A stretch of DNA of 64,000 bases from Corynebacterium marinum DSM 44953 (GTDB taxonomy: Bacteria > Actinomycetota > Actinomycetes > Mycobacteriales > Mycobacteriaceae): contig NZ_CP007790.1 in the NCBI RefSeq assembly GCF_000835165.1, positions 1,612,001 to 1,676,000 of the forward strand. The letters run 5' to 3'. Below are positions 39,600 to 49,718 of the stretch, piece by piece. The notes under the pieces are model-generated. The model worked only from the letters and a program-made list of their open reading frames with translations, was not told the origin of the DNA and did not search any database. Made by a program: the position numbers and the translations under genes. Position 1 is the first letter of the stretch, and each line of letters starts with the position of its first letter.

Positions 39600-40871
39600 T
39601 TGTCGACAATGATGTCGGTCGTGGAGAGGGAACTGGAGGAACTCCTCCGGCCCACCGCCTTCTATGCGGTGTGTTCGCCGGAGGATCCGGTCGCCATCCG
39701 CGGCGCCCGCATCCGCCGCGCCGACCATGAGATGTGGCAGGCCATCCTTCCCGGCGAGGACGACGATCTGGCCATCACCGTCGCCAGTCTGCGCAAGTCG
39801 ACCGGGCACAACGACAACTACATCGAGGGCGCCATCCACGCCCACCGGCGGCTGCACGAACTGCCCCTCCTCCGGCGGCTCCAGGAGCGGTTGTTCCACC
39901 TTGATCTTCCCCGTATGAAGGCGATCGACCGGGCGCTGTGCAAGCTCGAGGCAGCCAACCACGAGCACATGCGCGTCGTCGACGAGGAGATCACGGCGTA
40001 CCTCACCCCGCGCAGGGCGAACCAGAACCTCCCCTCCCCGTCCGCCATCCGCTCCAGACTCAACGCCATCATCCTGACCCTCGACACTTCGGTCTCCGGC
40101 GACGACTCCCCGGCGGCCGGAACCACCGACCATTACCGGCTGAGCATTGACGGCGACCGGGGTTACCTGGAGTTGGAGACCGATGCGGTCACGGCCCAGG
40201 AGATAGACCTGCACGTCCGGGCCCACGCCTCCGCCGCGGGCATGTCTCTGGCGGAGGCTCTGGCCGACCTCGTCCGCGGCAACGGCCGCACCAAGGTCAC
40301 CCTCAACGTCTACCGGGCAGCCGATGTACCGGACGCTCCCGGCTACATCCCCGGCGTGGGCTGGACAAGCAGCCGGGTGGCCGGGGAAATGGCCGCCCGG
40401 GCCACCTCCATCCAGGACATGGACGAGATCTACGGGAAGGTCTCCAGCGCCTACCGGACCCCGGACGACATCCGGGCTGTCGTCATCGGACTCGACGGAG
40501 TGTGCGGGTTCCCCAGCTGCCGGCGCCCCGGCCACCACTGCCAGATGGACCACCGGATCAACCATGAGGACGGCGGCCCCACCACGGCCTCAAACCTGGT
40601 GGCCCTGTGCCAGTACCACCACAACCTGAAGACCGACGGCCGGGTGTGGTACATCGTGGACTCCGACACGCGGGACATCGTCTGGCTTTTCGACGACGGC
40701 CGCTACGTGATCGAAGAACCTTCCGGCCCCCTCTCCCCGCGGGCGCGCAACTGGGTGCAGACCGTCGGACAGCGGCAGGACAAGCGGCGGGCCCGGATCC
40801 GGAAGCAGTCCCAGGAGCGGAAAGCAACGTCGGACCCACCCCAGCGGGACGAGGATCCACCGCCTTTCTAG
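39600..40871 (+). CDS. DUF222/HNH endonuclease domain protein (13E12 type)
   Basis: This 423-residue protein has an N-terminal DUF222-like helical region and a C-terminal HNH nuclease domain with CGFPSCRRPGHHCQMDHRI and NHEDGGPTTASNLVALCQYHHNLK, including two Cys and the His-Asn-His residues. The tail is Arg/Lys/Gln-rich. Such genes are common, multicopy and of unclear role in actinobacteria; nuclease activity is inferred. The TTG at 39600 is preferred to the ATGs at 39609 and 39612 because GTGGGGGA lies at a suitable distance. It breaks the acyP-smc neighbourhood and runs divergently from smc. Confidence 0.85.
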   Translation: MSTMMSVVERELEELLRPTAFYAVCSPEDPVAIRGARIRRADHEMWQAILPGEDDDLAITVASLRKSTGHNDNYIEGAIHAHRRLHELPLLRRLQERLFHLDLPRMKAIDRALCKLEAANHEHMRVVDEEITAYLTPRRANQNLPSPSAIRSRLNAIILTLDTSVSGDDSPAAGTTDHYRLSIDGDRGYLELETDAVTAQEIDLHVRAHASAAGMSLAEALADLVRGNGRTKVTLNVYRAADVPDAPGYIPGVGWTSSRVAGEMAARATSIQDMDEIYGKVSSAYRTPDDIRAVVIGLDGVCGFPSCRRPGHHCQMDHRINHEDGGPTTASNLVALCQYHHNLKTDGRVWYIVDSDTRDIVWLFDDGRYVIEEPSGPLSPRARNWVQTVGQRQDKRRARIRKQSQERKATSDPPQRDEDPPPF

Positions 40872-41128
40872 AAGGTGCGGAAGCCGTGTTCCCCCAGAGG
40901 CGCCGCCCACGCCTGGGTAACCTCATCGACCCCGCCCGGCCCGGACCACAATCGACGCAGCAACTCGCCGACCGCCTCATCTGCCCCTTCCGCAATGACC
41001 TTGACGCGCCCGTCGGGAAGATTTGCGGCGGAACCCACCAACCCCAGTTCCACCGCCTGCTGACGGGTCCACCACCGGAAGCCCACGCCCTGGACGTTAC
41101 CGTCGACGTGTGCGGTTAACCTGATCAC
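40868..41128 (-). CDS. acyP: Acylphosphatase
   Basis: Acylphosphatases hydrolyse carboxyl phosphates such as acetyl phosphate. The 86-residue protein shows GNVQGVGFRWWTRQQAVELGL (phosphate loop with catalytic Arg) and GSAANLPDGRVKVIAEG (catalytic Asn). The GTG at 41128 overlaps the AGCS transporter stop as GTGA, which fixes the start. Its stop overlaps the convergent HNH gene by 4 nt. Confidence 0.93.
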   Translation of the reverse strand: MIRLTAHVDGNVQGVGFRWWTRQQAVELGLVGSAANLPDGRVKVIAEGADEAVGELLRRLWSGPGGVDEVTQAWAAPLGEHGFRTF

Positions 41129-42597
41129 TTCACGTGGTCCTTCAGGCTGCGGCGGGTGACCGGGTCCGAACCGTCCCAGACCTCCACGTTCTTGATCTCC
41201 GGCAGCATGTCGCGGTGGAAGACCGGGTCGTGGCCCGCAGTGCGCTGCTCGCCGTAGTTGCGCAGCAGCTTGATGGCCACACCTGCCAGCGGCACGATGG
41301 CGATGAGGTTGATGATGACCATGGTGGCCGCGAAGGTGTCGCCCATCGCCCAGACCAGGGGCAGGGAGCCGACGGCACCGAAGAAGACGAAGCCGATGAC
41401 GGTTACCCGGAAGACGTTGAGCCACATCCTGGACTTCGTCAGGTACTGGATGTTGGCCTGTGCCAGGTAGTAGTTGCCCAGGATGGAGGAGAACGCCAGG
41501 AAGAAGAGGATGAAGGTGACGAAGTGGGTGCCCCAGGATCCGACCACGTTGGCGAGCGCCTCCTGCGTCAGCGACGCACCCTGGACTGTCTCCCCGTAGG
41601 CGGGGTCGCTGCCCAGCAGGATGATGAAGGCGGTGATCGAGCAGATCACGAGGGTGTCGAAGTAGACGCCCAGGGTCTGGACCAGGCCCTGCTTGACGGG
41701 GTGGGAAACCGTTGCGGTGGCGGCGGCGTTGGGGGCGGAACCCTGGCCTGCCTCGTTGGAGAACAGGCCTCGGCGCATACCGTTCATGAAAGCCGCACCC
41801 ACCGCGGCGCCCGCGATCTCACGCAGGCCGAGCGCGTGCCCGACAATGTCCGCGATGATTCCCGGAACCTCTCCGATGCGCATGACGATGACGATGAGCG
41901 CCACGACGATGTAGGCGACGGCCATGAACGGCACGATGATCTGGGTGACATTGGCGATGCGGTAGACGCCACCGAAGATGACCACTGCGGTCAATGCGGC
42001 CAGGACGCCGCCGACGACCATCTTGAAGCTCATGTCTTCACGCCCCAGCGAACCGCCGATCACCTCGACGATGGAGTTGGTCTGGATCGAGTTGTAGACG
42101 AAGCCGTAGGTAATGGAGATCGCCACGGCAAAAATGAGCGCGAGCCATTTCGCGTTCATTCCGCGGGTCATGTAGTAGGCCGGGCCGCCGTGGTAATGGC
42201 CGGTGGAGTCCCGGCTCTTCCACAGCTGCGCCAGGGTGGACTCGATGAAGGCGGTTGCGCCGCCGATGATGGCGATCATCCACATCCAGAACACCGCGCC
42301 GGGGCCGCCGAGGGTGATGGCCACCGCCACGCCGGCGATGTTGCCGGTGCCCACGCGGGAGGCGGCGGAGATGGTGAAGGCCTTGAAGGCGGAGATGCCG
42401 CCGTATTCCTTGTCTTCGTCGTGGCCGATGCCGCGGGGCTTCTCGACGACCGCGCGGAACATGTCGGGGATCATCCGGAGCTGCACCACGACGGTGCGGA
42501 AGCCGAAGTAGAAGCCCGCGGCGATGAGCAGCCAGGGGACGACGGTCCAGAGGTTGTCGTTGATCGTCCCGGTGACGAATGTCTCGATGGATTCCAT
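41125..42597 (-). CDS. Alanine/glycine:cation symporter (AGCS family)
   Basis: This 490-residue membrane protein has about eleven transmembrane helices and AGCS-family stretches such as SAASRVGTGNIAGVAVAITLGGPGAVFWMWM and GMRRGLFSNEAGQGSAPNAAATA. It would import alanine or glycine with Na+ or H+. The start is the ATG at 42597. It is coupled to acyP by GTGA and stands 38 nt downstream of mutM on the same strand. It is unusual in the mutM-smc neighbourhood, so it is probably a lineage-specific insertion. Confidence 0.92.
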   Translation of the reverse strand: MESIETFVTGTINDNLWTVVPWLLIAAGFYFGFRTVVVQLRMIPDMFRAVVEKPRGIGHDEDKEYGGISAFKAFTISAASRVGTGNIAGVAVAITLGGPGAVFWMWMIAIIGGATAFIESTLAQLWKSRDSTGHYHGGPAYYMTRGMNAKWLALIFAVAISITYGFVYNSIQTNSIVEVIGGSLGREDMSFKMVVGGVLAALTAVVIFGGVYRIANVTQIIVPFMAVAYIVVALIVIVMRIGEVPGIIADIVGHALGLREIAGAAVGAAFMNGMRRGLFSNEAGQGSAPNAAATATVSHPVKQGLVQTLGVYFDTLVICSITAFIILLGSDPAYGETVQGASLTQEALANVVGSWGTHFVTFILFFLAFSSILGNYYLAQANIQYLTKSRMWLNVFRVTVIGFVFFGAVGSLPLVWAMGDTFAATMVIINLIAIVPLAGVAIKLLRNYGEQRTAGHDPVFHRDMLPEIKNVEVWDGSDPVTRRSLKDHVK

Positions 42598-42635
42598 AGG
42601 ACTGAACCTACTATGTGCCCCGGGTCACAATCTAC

Positions 42636-43454
42636 TTAGAGTTTCTGACACGCCGGGCAGTAGTGGGTGGAGCGGTTCTGGAAGGACACCCGCCTGATCG
42701 GGGTCCCGCACCGGCGGCAGGGCCTGCCCTCCTGGCCGTAGGCGTTGAGGGAGCGGGAGAAGTATCCGGAGGCGCCGTTGACGTTGACGTAGAGGGCGTC
42801 GAAACTGGTGCCGCCGGCGTCGAGGGCGCGGCGCATGACGTCGGCGGCGGCGTCGAGAAGCGAGACGACGTCGCGCTGCCGCAGGCTCGAGGCCCGCCTG
42901 GTGGGGAGGATGCCCGCCTGCCACAGCGCTTCATCGGCGTAGATGTTGCCGATGCCGCTGACCACCGTCTGGTCCAGCAGGACGGTCTTGACGGCCGACT
43001 TCTTCGCCCGGATCCGCCGGGCCGTCGCAGCGACGTCGAAATCCGCTTCCAGGGGATCAAGTGCCACGTGCGCGACAGGTGCCGGGATGCCGCCGACGAG
43101 CGGGGTGTGCAGCCACCGGCCGAAGGTTCGCTGGTCGACGAAGGCCACTTCCCTCCCGCTGACCTCGGCGCGGATGCGCAGGTGGGGGGACGTGCAGGTG
43201 CCGGGCTCGCCGATGAGCACCTGGCCGCTCATGCCCAGGTGGATGAACAGGGCCGAATCGCCCAGGTCGCACCACAGGTACTTGCCTCGGCGGCGGATAT
43301 CCAGGATCGTGGCGCCGACGAGCAACGCGTCCAGAGGCGCGTCCTGCCCGCGGTTGGCCCGGGGGTGCAGCACCTCAACCTGTTCGAAGACTCCGCCGAT
43401 GAGATGGTCCGCCATCCCCCGGCGGACGACCTCAACTTCGGGGAGTTCCGGCAC
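42636..43454 (-). CDS. mutM: Formamidopyrimidine-DNA glycosylase
   Basis: MutM removes 8-oxoguanine and formamidopyrimidines. The 272-residue protein has the catalytic N-terminus PELPEVEVVRRG with Pro2 and Glu3, the helix-two-turn-helix (GIGNIYADEALW), and a complete zinc finger (CRRCGTPIRRVSFQNRSTHYCPAC). It starts at GTG 43454 and overlaps the end of rnc by 23 nt. Confidence 0.96.
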   Translation of the reverse strand: MPELPEVEVVRRGMADHLIGGVFEQVEVLHPRANRGQDAPLDALLVGATILDIRRRGKYLWCDLGDSALFIHLGMSGQVLIGEPGTCTSPHLRIRAEVSGREVAFVDQRTFGRWLHTPLVGGIPAPVAHVALDPLEADFDVAATARRIRAKKSAVKTVLLDQTVVSGIGNIYADEALWQAGILPTRRASSLRQRDVVSLLDAAADVMRRALDAGGTSFDALYVNVNGASGYFSRSLNAYGQEGRPCRRCGTPIRRVSFQNRSTHYCPACQKL

Positions 43455-44193
43455 GGGGGTTCTCCCGGAGGGCCAGGAACGCCACCCGGGCGGAGGCCTG
43501 TTCGGCGAACTTCTTGCTGGGGCCGGCGCCGGTGCCGAGCACGATGCCGTTGACCGTGACGGTGGCGGAGAAGGTCAGGTCGTGCTCGGGGCCGGTGGAC
43601 GTCGCGTCGTACACCGGCATGGGGTACTTGAGCTCGGCGGCGCGTTCCTGCAGGTTGGTCTTCCAGTCCCGGTGGATGTTGCTTGCCGACGCCGCGTCGA
43701 TCTTCTCCTCGAACAACCGGAGGACGACGTCGCGGGCGGTTTCGAAACCGAGCTGCAGGTAGATCGCGCCGAGGAGCGCCTCGGTGGTGTCGGCGAGGAT
43801 GGAGTCCTTGTCCCGCCCGCCGGTGACGAGCTCACCTTTCCCCAGCAGGATGTGGGGGCCGAGGTTGATCTCCCGCGCGATGTCGGCGAGCCCGTAGCGG
43901 GAGACGATGGAGGCGCGCATCTTCGAGATGTCCGACTCCGGGCGGGAAGGGTACTGGGAGTAGAGCCTGGTAGCGACGGAGAGACCGAGGACGGCGTCGC
44001 CGAGGAACTCCAGGCGCTCGTTGTTCGGCAGGGTGCCGTTCTCGTTGGCGAAGCTGCGGTGCGTCAGCGCGAGGCGGAGGTAGTCGTCCTCAATGCGGAC
44101 GCCAAGGGCGTCGAAAAGCGGGGTGTGGTCGACCGCCCGGAAGGCGGTCTCGAGAGACTCCTCCCCGCTCGGCCGCGGGCGCTTGCGGGTCAC
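43432..44193 (-). CDS. rnc: Ribonuclease III
   Basis: RNase III cleaves double-stranded RNA, including rRNA precursors. The 253-residue protein has the signature NNERLEFLGDAVLGLSVA, the second acidic residues in DTTEALLGAIYL, and a double-stranded RNA-binding domain from about residue 180 (DWKTNLQERAAEL; KKFAEQASARVAF). GTG 44193 overlaps the DUF177 stop as GTGA; an ATG at 44217 is the alternative start. Confidence 0.95.
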   Translation of the reverse strand: MTRKRPRPSGEESLETAFRAVDHTPLFDALGVRIEDDYLRLALTHRSFANENGTLPNNERLEFLGDAVLGLSVATRLYSQYPSRPESDISKMRASIVSRYGLADIAREINLGPHILLGKGELVTGGRDKDSILADTTEALLGAIYLQLGFETARDVVLRLFEEKIDAASASNIHRDWKTNLQERAAELKYPMPVYDATSTGPEHDLTFSATVTVNGIVLGTGAGPSKKFAEQASARVAFLALRENPRAGTPRS

Positions 44194-44690
44194 AGGAACT
44201 TCTCCAGGTCGCCCCACCTCGGGTCGACCGCCTTGAACTCGCCGGACACGCCGTCCGGGGCGGGGGTTTCAGAGTCGTCGCACCCGTTCTCGCAGGTCGG
44301 GTTGAAAGGCAGCGCGAGGACGGCTTCGTCGATGACCGCCTGGAGGATGTCGACCTGGTCGCCGACGATCTCCGGCAGGTCGTCGGCCTCATCGCCTTCT
44401 TCGCCGGTGACGAAGTCCGGGGAGCCGGAGAACACCTGGGTGACGTGCAGCTCCAGGTCCGGGTGGAGTTCCCGGAGGCAGCGGACGCACTGCCCGGTGA
44501 GGCGGCCGCGGATGTCGGCGTCGACGAGCACTCCCCCGCCCAACTGGCTGAGGGTGGCGTCGACGGTGATCTCCTCGCCTTCCGCGAGGCCGATCATCTC
44601 GGGACCGATCCGGATGGGGCTGGGACCGGTCTGGGTGCGCTGGGCGAACTGGTTGAGTCCGGCGATGTTGAACACGAAGGGAGAAGTCAT
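44190..44690 (-). CDS. YceD/DUF177 family protein
   Basis: The 166-residue protein has the DUF177 core with paired Cys (CVRCLRELH; later NPTCENGCDD), likely metal-binding. The family is usually encoded just before rpmF and linked to rRNA or ribosome assembly. Here rpmF is absent and rnc follows directly. It starts at ATG 44690, 12 nt below sepIVA. Confidence 0.88.
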   Translation of the reverse strand: MTSPFVFNIAGLNQFAQRTQTGPSPIRIGPEMIGLAEGEEITVDATLSQLGGGVLVDADIRGRLTGQCVRCLRELHPDLELHVTQVFSGSPDFVTGEEGDEADDLPEIVGDQVDILQAVIDEAVLALPFNPTCENGCDDSETPAPDGVSGEFKAVDPRWGDLEKFL

Positions 44691-44702
44691 AGCCTCTGAA
44701 GC

Positions 44703-45407
44703 TTACTCACTCCGGCGCCGGGACACACCAGCGCCTCGGCGCAGGGCCTGGCGGTCGCGGGTGACGGTGCGGAGGACGCCCGTGAGGGTCTCCTCGAAAT
44801 CGGCGAGCTTGCCCTCGACGAACTCGTCGCACTCGGTGCGCAGGCGGGCGGAATCGGCGGTGGCGGAATCGACGATGCGGTGTGCCTCTTCGTTGGCGCG
44901 GCGCACGATCTCCGCGTCGGAGACGAGGCGCTCCTGTTCGGCGATGCCCTCGTCGACGCTGCGGCGGTAGGAGGTGTTGCCGTCCTCGATGAGGCGGTCG
45001 GCCTCCGCCTGGGCGCGGGTGACGGTGTCCTCCGCCTCGCGACGCGCCGAGGACACCATGTGGTCGGCGTCGTCCTCGGCCTTGGCGACCAGGTCCGTGG
45101 CGTGGCGGCGGGCGTCGGCGACGATGTTGTCGGCGTCCTCCTGCGCGCGGCCGACGATGTCGCCGGCCTGGGCCTCTGCATCGGCGACCATGCCGCGCGC
45201 GCGCTCCTCGGCGCCCCGCAGGATCTCCGCCTCCTTGTCCAGCACATCCTGCGCGTCGTCGATCTCCACGGGCAGGGCGTTGCGGAGATCGTCGAGGAGC
45301 GCGAGCATGTCGTTGCGCGGGACCATGCAGTTGGAGGTCATGGGCACGCCGTACGCCTGCTCCACGGTCTGGTTGAGTTCGTCGAGGGCCTCAAATACGC
45401 GGTACAT
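44703..45407 (-). CDS. sepIVA: DivIVA-like coiled-coil division protein SepIVA
   Basis: This 234-residue protein has a short N-terminal DivIVA-like domain (MYRVFEALDELNQTVEQAYGVP) and a long coiled coil of Ala/Glu/Arg/Asp heptads up to about residue 220. It corresponds in position and size to mycobacterial SepIVA, a septum-associated protein needed for cell division, which also precedes DUF177-rnc-mutM. No membrane segment is present. Start is ATG 45407, 19 nt after the gdhA stop. Confidence 0.85.
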   Translation of the reverse strand: MYRVFEALDELNQTVEQAYGVPMTSNCMVPRNDMLALLDDLRNALPVEIDDAQDVLDKEAEILRGAEERARGMVADAEAQAGDIVGRAQEDADNIVADARRHATDLVAKAEDDADHMVSSARREAEDTVTRAQAEADRLIEDGNTSYRRSVDEGIAEQERLVSDAEIVRRANEEAHRIVDSATADSARLRTECDEFVEGKLADFEETLTGVLRTVTRDRQALRRGAGVSRRRSE

Positions 45408-45426
45408 GCCGCCAATCGTAGACGAC

Positions 45427-46836
<1,410 letters not shown>

Positions 46837-46896
46837 CACGTGCGACGTCTCCCACGCAAGTTTCCGGCACGTTGAATGCGTCACTCACCCTACCCC

Positions 46897-46902
46897 TAGA
46901 CT
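46897..46902 (+). promoter_or_regulatory. -10 element of glxK, leaderless start likely
   Basis: TAGACT ends 8 nt before the glxK ATG and no Shine-Dalgarno is seen, so the mRNA probably starts at or near the ATG. Confidence 0.45.
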
Positions 46903-46910
46903 GGTGTGCC

Positions 46911-47999
46911 ATGGTCCACATCATCATCGCCCCCGACTCCTTCAAGGGCACCGCAACCGCAGAACAGGCCGCGCGTTCTCTCGGGGAGGGCGTCCGCTCC
47001 GTCATCCGGGACGCCGACATCACCCTCGCCCCCATGGCTGACGGGGGTGAGGGCACGGCCGCCACCTTCGCCGGCGAGACGGTCACCCTGCCCACCACCG
47101 ACGCCGCGGGCCGCCTGACGGAGGCGTCCTACGTCCTCGACGGCGCCACCGCCTACATCGATCTCGCCGCGGCTTCCGGGCTTCCGGCCGTGGCGGACGC
47201 GCCGGTGCCCTTGACCGGCGACACCTACGGCACCGGTGTGCTCATCGCCGACGCCCAGACCCGCGGCGCCACCCGGATCGTCCTCTGCCTCGGCGGTTCG
47301 GCGACCTCCGACGCCGGCACGGGCATCCTCGTCGCGCTCGGCGCCACCCCCGTGGACGCTGCCGGCTACTCCCTGCCCAAGGGCGGCGGTTCCCTCGGCA
47401 AGCTGGCGGACATCGACACCGCCCAGCTCAACATCCCCGCGGCGGCCGTCGAATGGGTGCTGCTCACCGACGTTCGGGCCACCGTCCCCGAGGCGGCGAC
47501 TGTCTTCGCCCCGCAGAAGGGTGCCTCCGCCGAGGACGTCGCACTCCTCGAGGCCGCCCTCACCCACGCCGCCGACACCCTCGGCGTCGATCCCCTGACC
47601 CCCGGTTTCGGCGCGGCCGGGGCGGTCCCGGTGGGCATCCACTGGCTGTCGACCATGCTGCACGGCACCGACTCGCACGTCCACGTCCTGCCCGGCGCGC
47701 CGCTGGTCGCGGACGCGCTGGGGTTGACGGAGGCGGTCCCGGGGGCGAATCTGGTCATCACCGGCGAGGGCGCCTTCGACGCGCAGTCGTTGACCGGCAA
47801 GGTCGTCGGCACCGTCGCCGACCTGGTCGGGGGCACGGACGCCACGCTCGCGATCGCGGCGGGGCGTTTCGACGTCGATCCGGGCGAGGACGTCATCGCG
47901 GTCGAGCTGGGGGCGCCGGGGGACGTCGAGAAGCAGCTTTTCGACGCCGGCGCGGCAATCGCGGCCGACTACCTGCGGATCTCCACGGCCCAGGGGTAG
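46911..47999 (+). CDS. glxK: Glycerate 2-kinase family (GlxK/GarK)
   Basis: The kinase phosphorylates glycerate for entry to glycolysis. The 362-residue protein shows IIAPDSFKGTATAEQAA and PMADGGEGTAATF, GGSATSDAGTGILVALGA, and TGEGAFDAQSLTGKVVG, all typical of the family. It uses the ATG at 46911 rather than a 13-residue extension. Its last 31 nt overlap the convergent small gene. Confidence 0.94.
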   Translation: MVHIIIAPDSFKGTATAEQAARSLGEGVRSVIRDADITLAPMADGGEGTAATFAGETVTLPTTDAAGRLTEASYVLDGATAYIDLAAASGLPAVADAPVPLTGDTYGTGVLIADAQTRGATRIVLCLGGSATSDAGTGILVALGATPVDAAGYSLPKGGGSLGKLADIDTAQLNIPAAAVEWVLLTDVRATVPEAATVFAPQKGASAEDVALLEAALTHAADTLGVDPLTPGFGAAGAVPVGIHWLSTMLHGTDSHVHVLPGAPLVADALGLTEAVPGANLVITGEGAFDAQSLTGKVVGTVADLVGGTDATLAIAAGRFDVDPGEDVIAVELGAPGDVEKQLFDAGAAIAADYLRISTAQG

Positions 48000-48349
48000 A
48001 TCGCGTCCACCTCGTGGTCCTGCTCCATCTCCAGCGCGACGGCGTTGGTGGGCAGGTGCGCCTGGGGGGTGAGGAAGCGGGAGAGCACCATCGCCAGCTG
48101 GTTGACGGAACCGGTGGCCCCCTCCACGGCGATGAGGTAGCGGTGGACCTGGGCGTGGTGGAGGTCGTCGCGGTCCTCGCGCAGCCCGTCCTCGATGCCC
48201 TCGTGGAGCTTCGGGGCGTGGTCGTGGGTGACGGAACCGCCGGCGAGCTTCCCGGCGTCGACGAGCTTCCCGATGGCTCCCTCGAACACCCCCTGCAGCT
48301 GGAGTGCGGGAGCGTCGGGGACGAGGACATCAAACTGGATCGCAGGCAT
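47969..48349 (-). CDS. Conserved small protein of unknown function
   Basis: I do not recognise this 126-residue soluble protein (start MPAIQFDVLVPDAPALQLQG). It is rich in His (HDHAPKLHEG; DDLHHAQVHRY) and has no signal peptide or membrane segment. It overlaps the end of glxK by 31 nt and is divergent from the DUF4921 gene. Coding looks real because it fits tightly between its neighbours. Confidence 0.7.
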   Translation of the reverse strand: MPAIQFDVLVPDAPALQLQGVFEGAIGKLVDAGKLAGGSVTHDHAPKLHEGIEDGLREDRDDLHHAQVHRYLIAVEGATGSVNQLAMVLSRFLTPQAHLPTNAVALEMEQDHEVDAIYPWAVEIRR

Positions 48350-48379
48350 GGGGAAAGCCTAGCCAATAACCTGGTGGGT

Positions 48380-49705
48380 ATGAGTCTTCCCCCCAACGCC
48401 CACCGCGACCCGATCACCGTCATGGCCGACGGGACCATCAAGCAGGTGAACCCTTTCTCGGGGACGGAGGTGTGGACCGTCCCGGGCCGGGGGAACCGCC
48501 CCCTGGCCTCCCCCGCCGTCGACCCCGCACCGCTGGGCCCCCACGACCGGGAGCACCGTTGCGCCTTCTGCGCCGGCAGCCCGCTGGCCACCCCGCCGGA
48601 GAAGGCCCGCATGGTCCGCCAGGACGGGGAATGGCGGATCCTCGACGGCCTCCTCCCCAACCAGCTGACGGAGACCTCCGCCGAGTTCCGCCGCGTGCCC
48701 AACCTCTTCGAGATCATCTCCTACGACTACTGGGCGAAGAACTACGGCTTCCAGATGGACCCGCCGACCGCGGCGCGGATGGCCGGCTATCTGGCGGACC
48801 CGGCAGGGCGCGGGCACGTCCTGGACATCGTCCGCACCCGGCTGAGCGCCGGCGGCCGGGACGCCGACCTGCCGGAAGAGGAGCTGCTGGAGTACGCCCC
48901 CGCCTATTTCGCCGGGGGCCACGACGTGATCGTCGCCCGCCGCCACTTCACCGACGAGGCCACCCACACCAACCAGCTGGCCTCCTCCGGCATGCTCACC
49001 CCCGAGGAGCATTTCGCCTTCACGCTGTTCACCATCGACGGCATCGACGACCTCTACCAGCGCAACCGCTACGCCCCCTACGTCGTCGCCTTCCAGAACT
49101 GGCTCGCGCCGGCCGGCGCCTCCTTCGAGCACCTGCACAAGCAGCTGGTGGCCATCGATTCCCGTTCCGTCCAGGCCGAGCTGGAGATCTCCCGGCTGCG
49201 GCTGAACCCGAACATGTACAACGAGTGGGGTGTGGACTACGCCGGGTACCGCAACCTCATCATCGCGGAGAACGAGCACGCCGTGGTGCACGCCGGGTTC
49301 GGGCACCGCTACCCCACCCTGACCATCTACTCCCGCTCCCCCACCCCGGAGCCGTGGCTGCAGTCCAACGCCGAGATCCGCGGCATGAGCGACCTCATCC
49401 ACGCCTGCCACGCCGCCACCGGGGCGGAGGTGGCGGTCAACGAGGAATGGCACCACCGGCCGGTCGACCTGGACATGCCCATGCCGTGGCGGGTGAACAT
49501 CAAGTGGCGCGTGTCCACCCTCGCGGGTTTCGAGGGGGGCACGAAGATCTTCGTCAACACCCTGTCCCCCGACAACATCCGCGACCGCGTCGTCTCCGCC
49601 ATGTACCGCCTCCGCGACGAGGGCCGCATCGCCCCGGACATCCGCATCGCCACCGAGTGCGACGCCCGCCGCAACACGCTCCTCTACAACCCGCTGCTGC
49701 AGTAA
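48380..49705 (+). CDS. DUF4921 family, GalT-like nucleotidyltransferase candidate
   Basis: The 441-residue protein resembles galactose-1-phosphate uridylyltransferase in pattern: a metal-binding CxxC (CAFCAGSP) near residue 55, and FEHLHKQ, an HxHxQ motif like the HPHxQ of GalT whose first His becomes nucleotidylated. Actinobacterial DUF4921 members are uncharacterised. The ATG at 48380 comes 7 nt after TAACCT, a candidate -10, so it may be leaderless. Possible substrates include sugar phosphates or dinucleotides; this is inference. Confidence 0.8.
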   Translation: MSLPPNAHRDPITVMADGTIKQVNPFSGTEVWTVPGRGNRPLASPAVDPAPLGPHDREHRCAFCAGSPLATPPEKARMVRQDGEWRILDGLLPNQLTETSAEFRRVPNLFEIISYDYWAKNYGFQMDPPTAARMAGYLADPAGRGHVLDIVRTRLSAGGRDADLPEEELLEYAPAYFAGGHDVIVARRHFTDEATHTNQLASSGMLTPEEHFAFTLFTIDGIDDLYQRNRYAPYVVAFQNWLAPAGASFEHLHKQLVAIDSRSVQAELEISRLRLNPNMYNEWGVDYAGYRNLIIAENEHAVVHAGFGHRYPTLTIYSRSPTPEPWLQSNAEIRGMSDLIHACHAATGAEVAVNEEWHHRPVDLDMPMPWRVNIKWRVSTLAGFEGGTKIFVNTLSPDNIRDRVVSAMYRLRDEGRIAPDIRIATECDARRNTLLYNPLLQ

Positions 49706-49718
49706 CGTGGCAGGCGAC

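Noticed and set aside
44190..44193. Missing rpmF between DUF177 and rnc as a sequencing gap
   Set aside because: DUF177 and rnc overlap by GTGA, so the junction is a real gene boundary; rpmF must be elsewhere.
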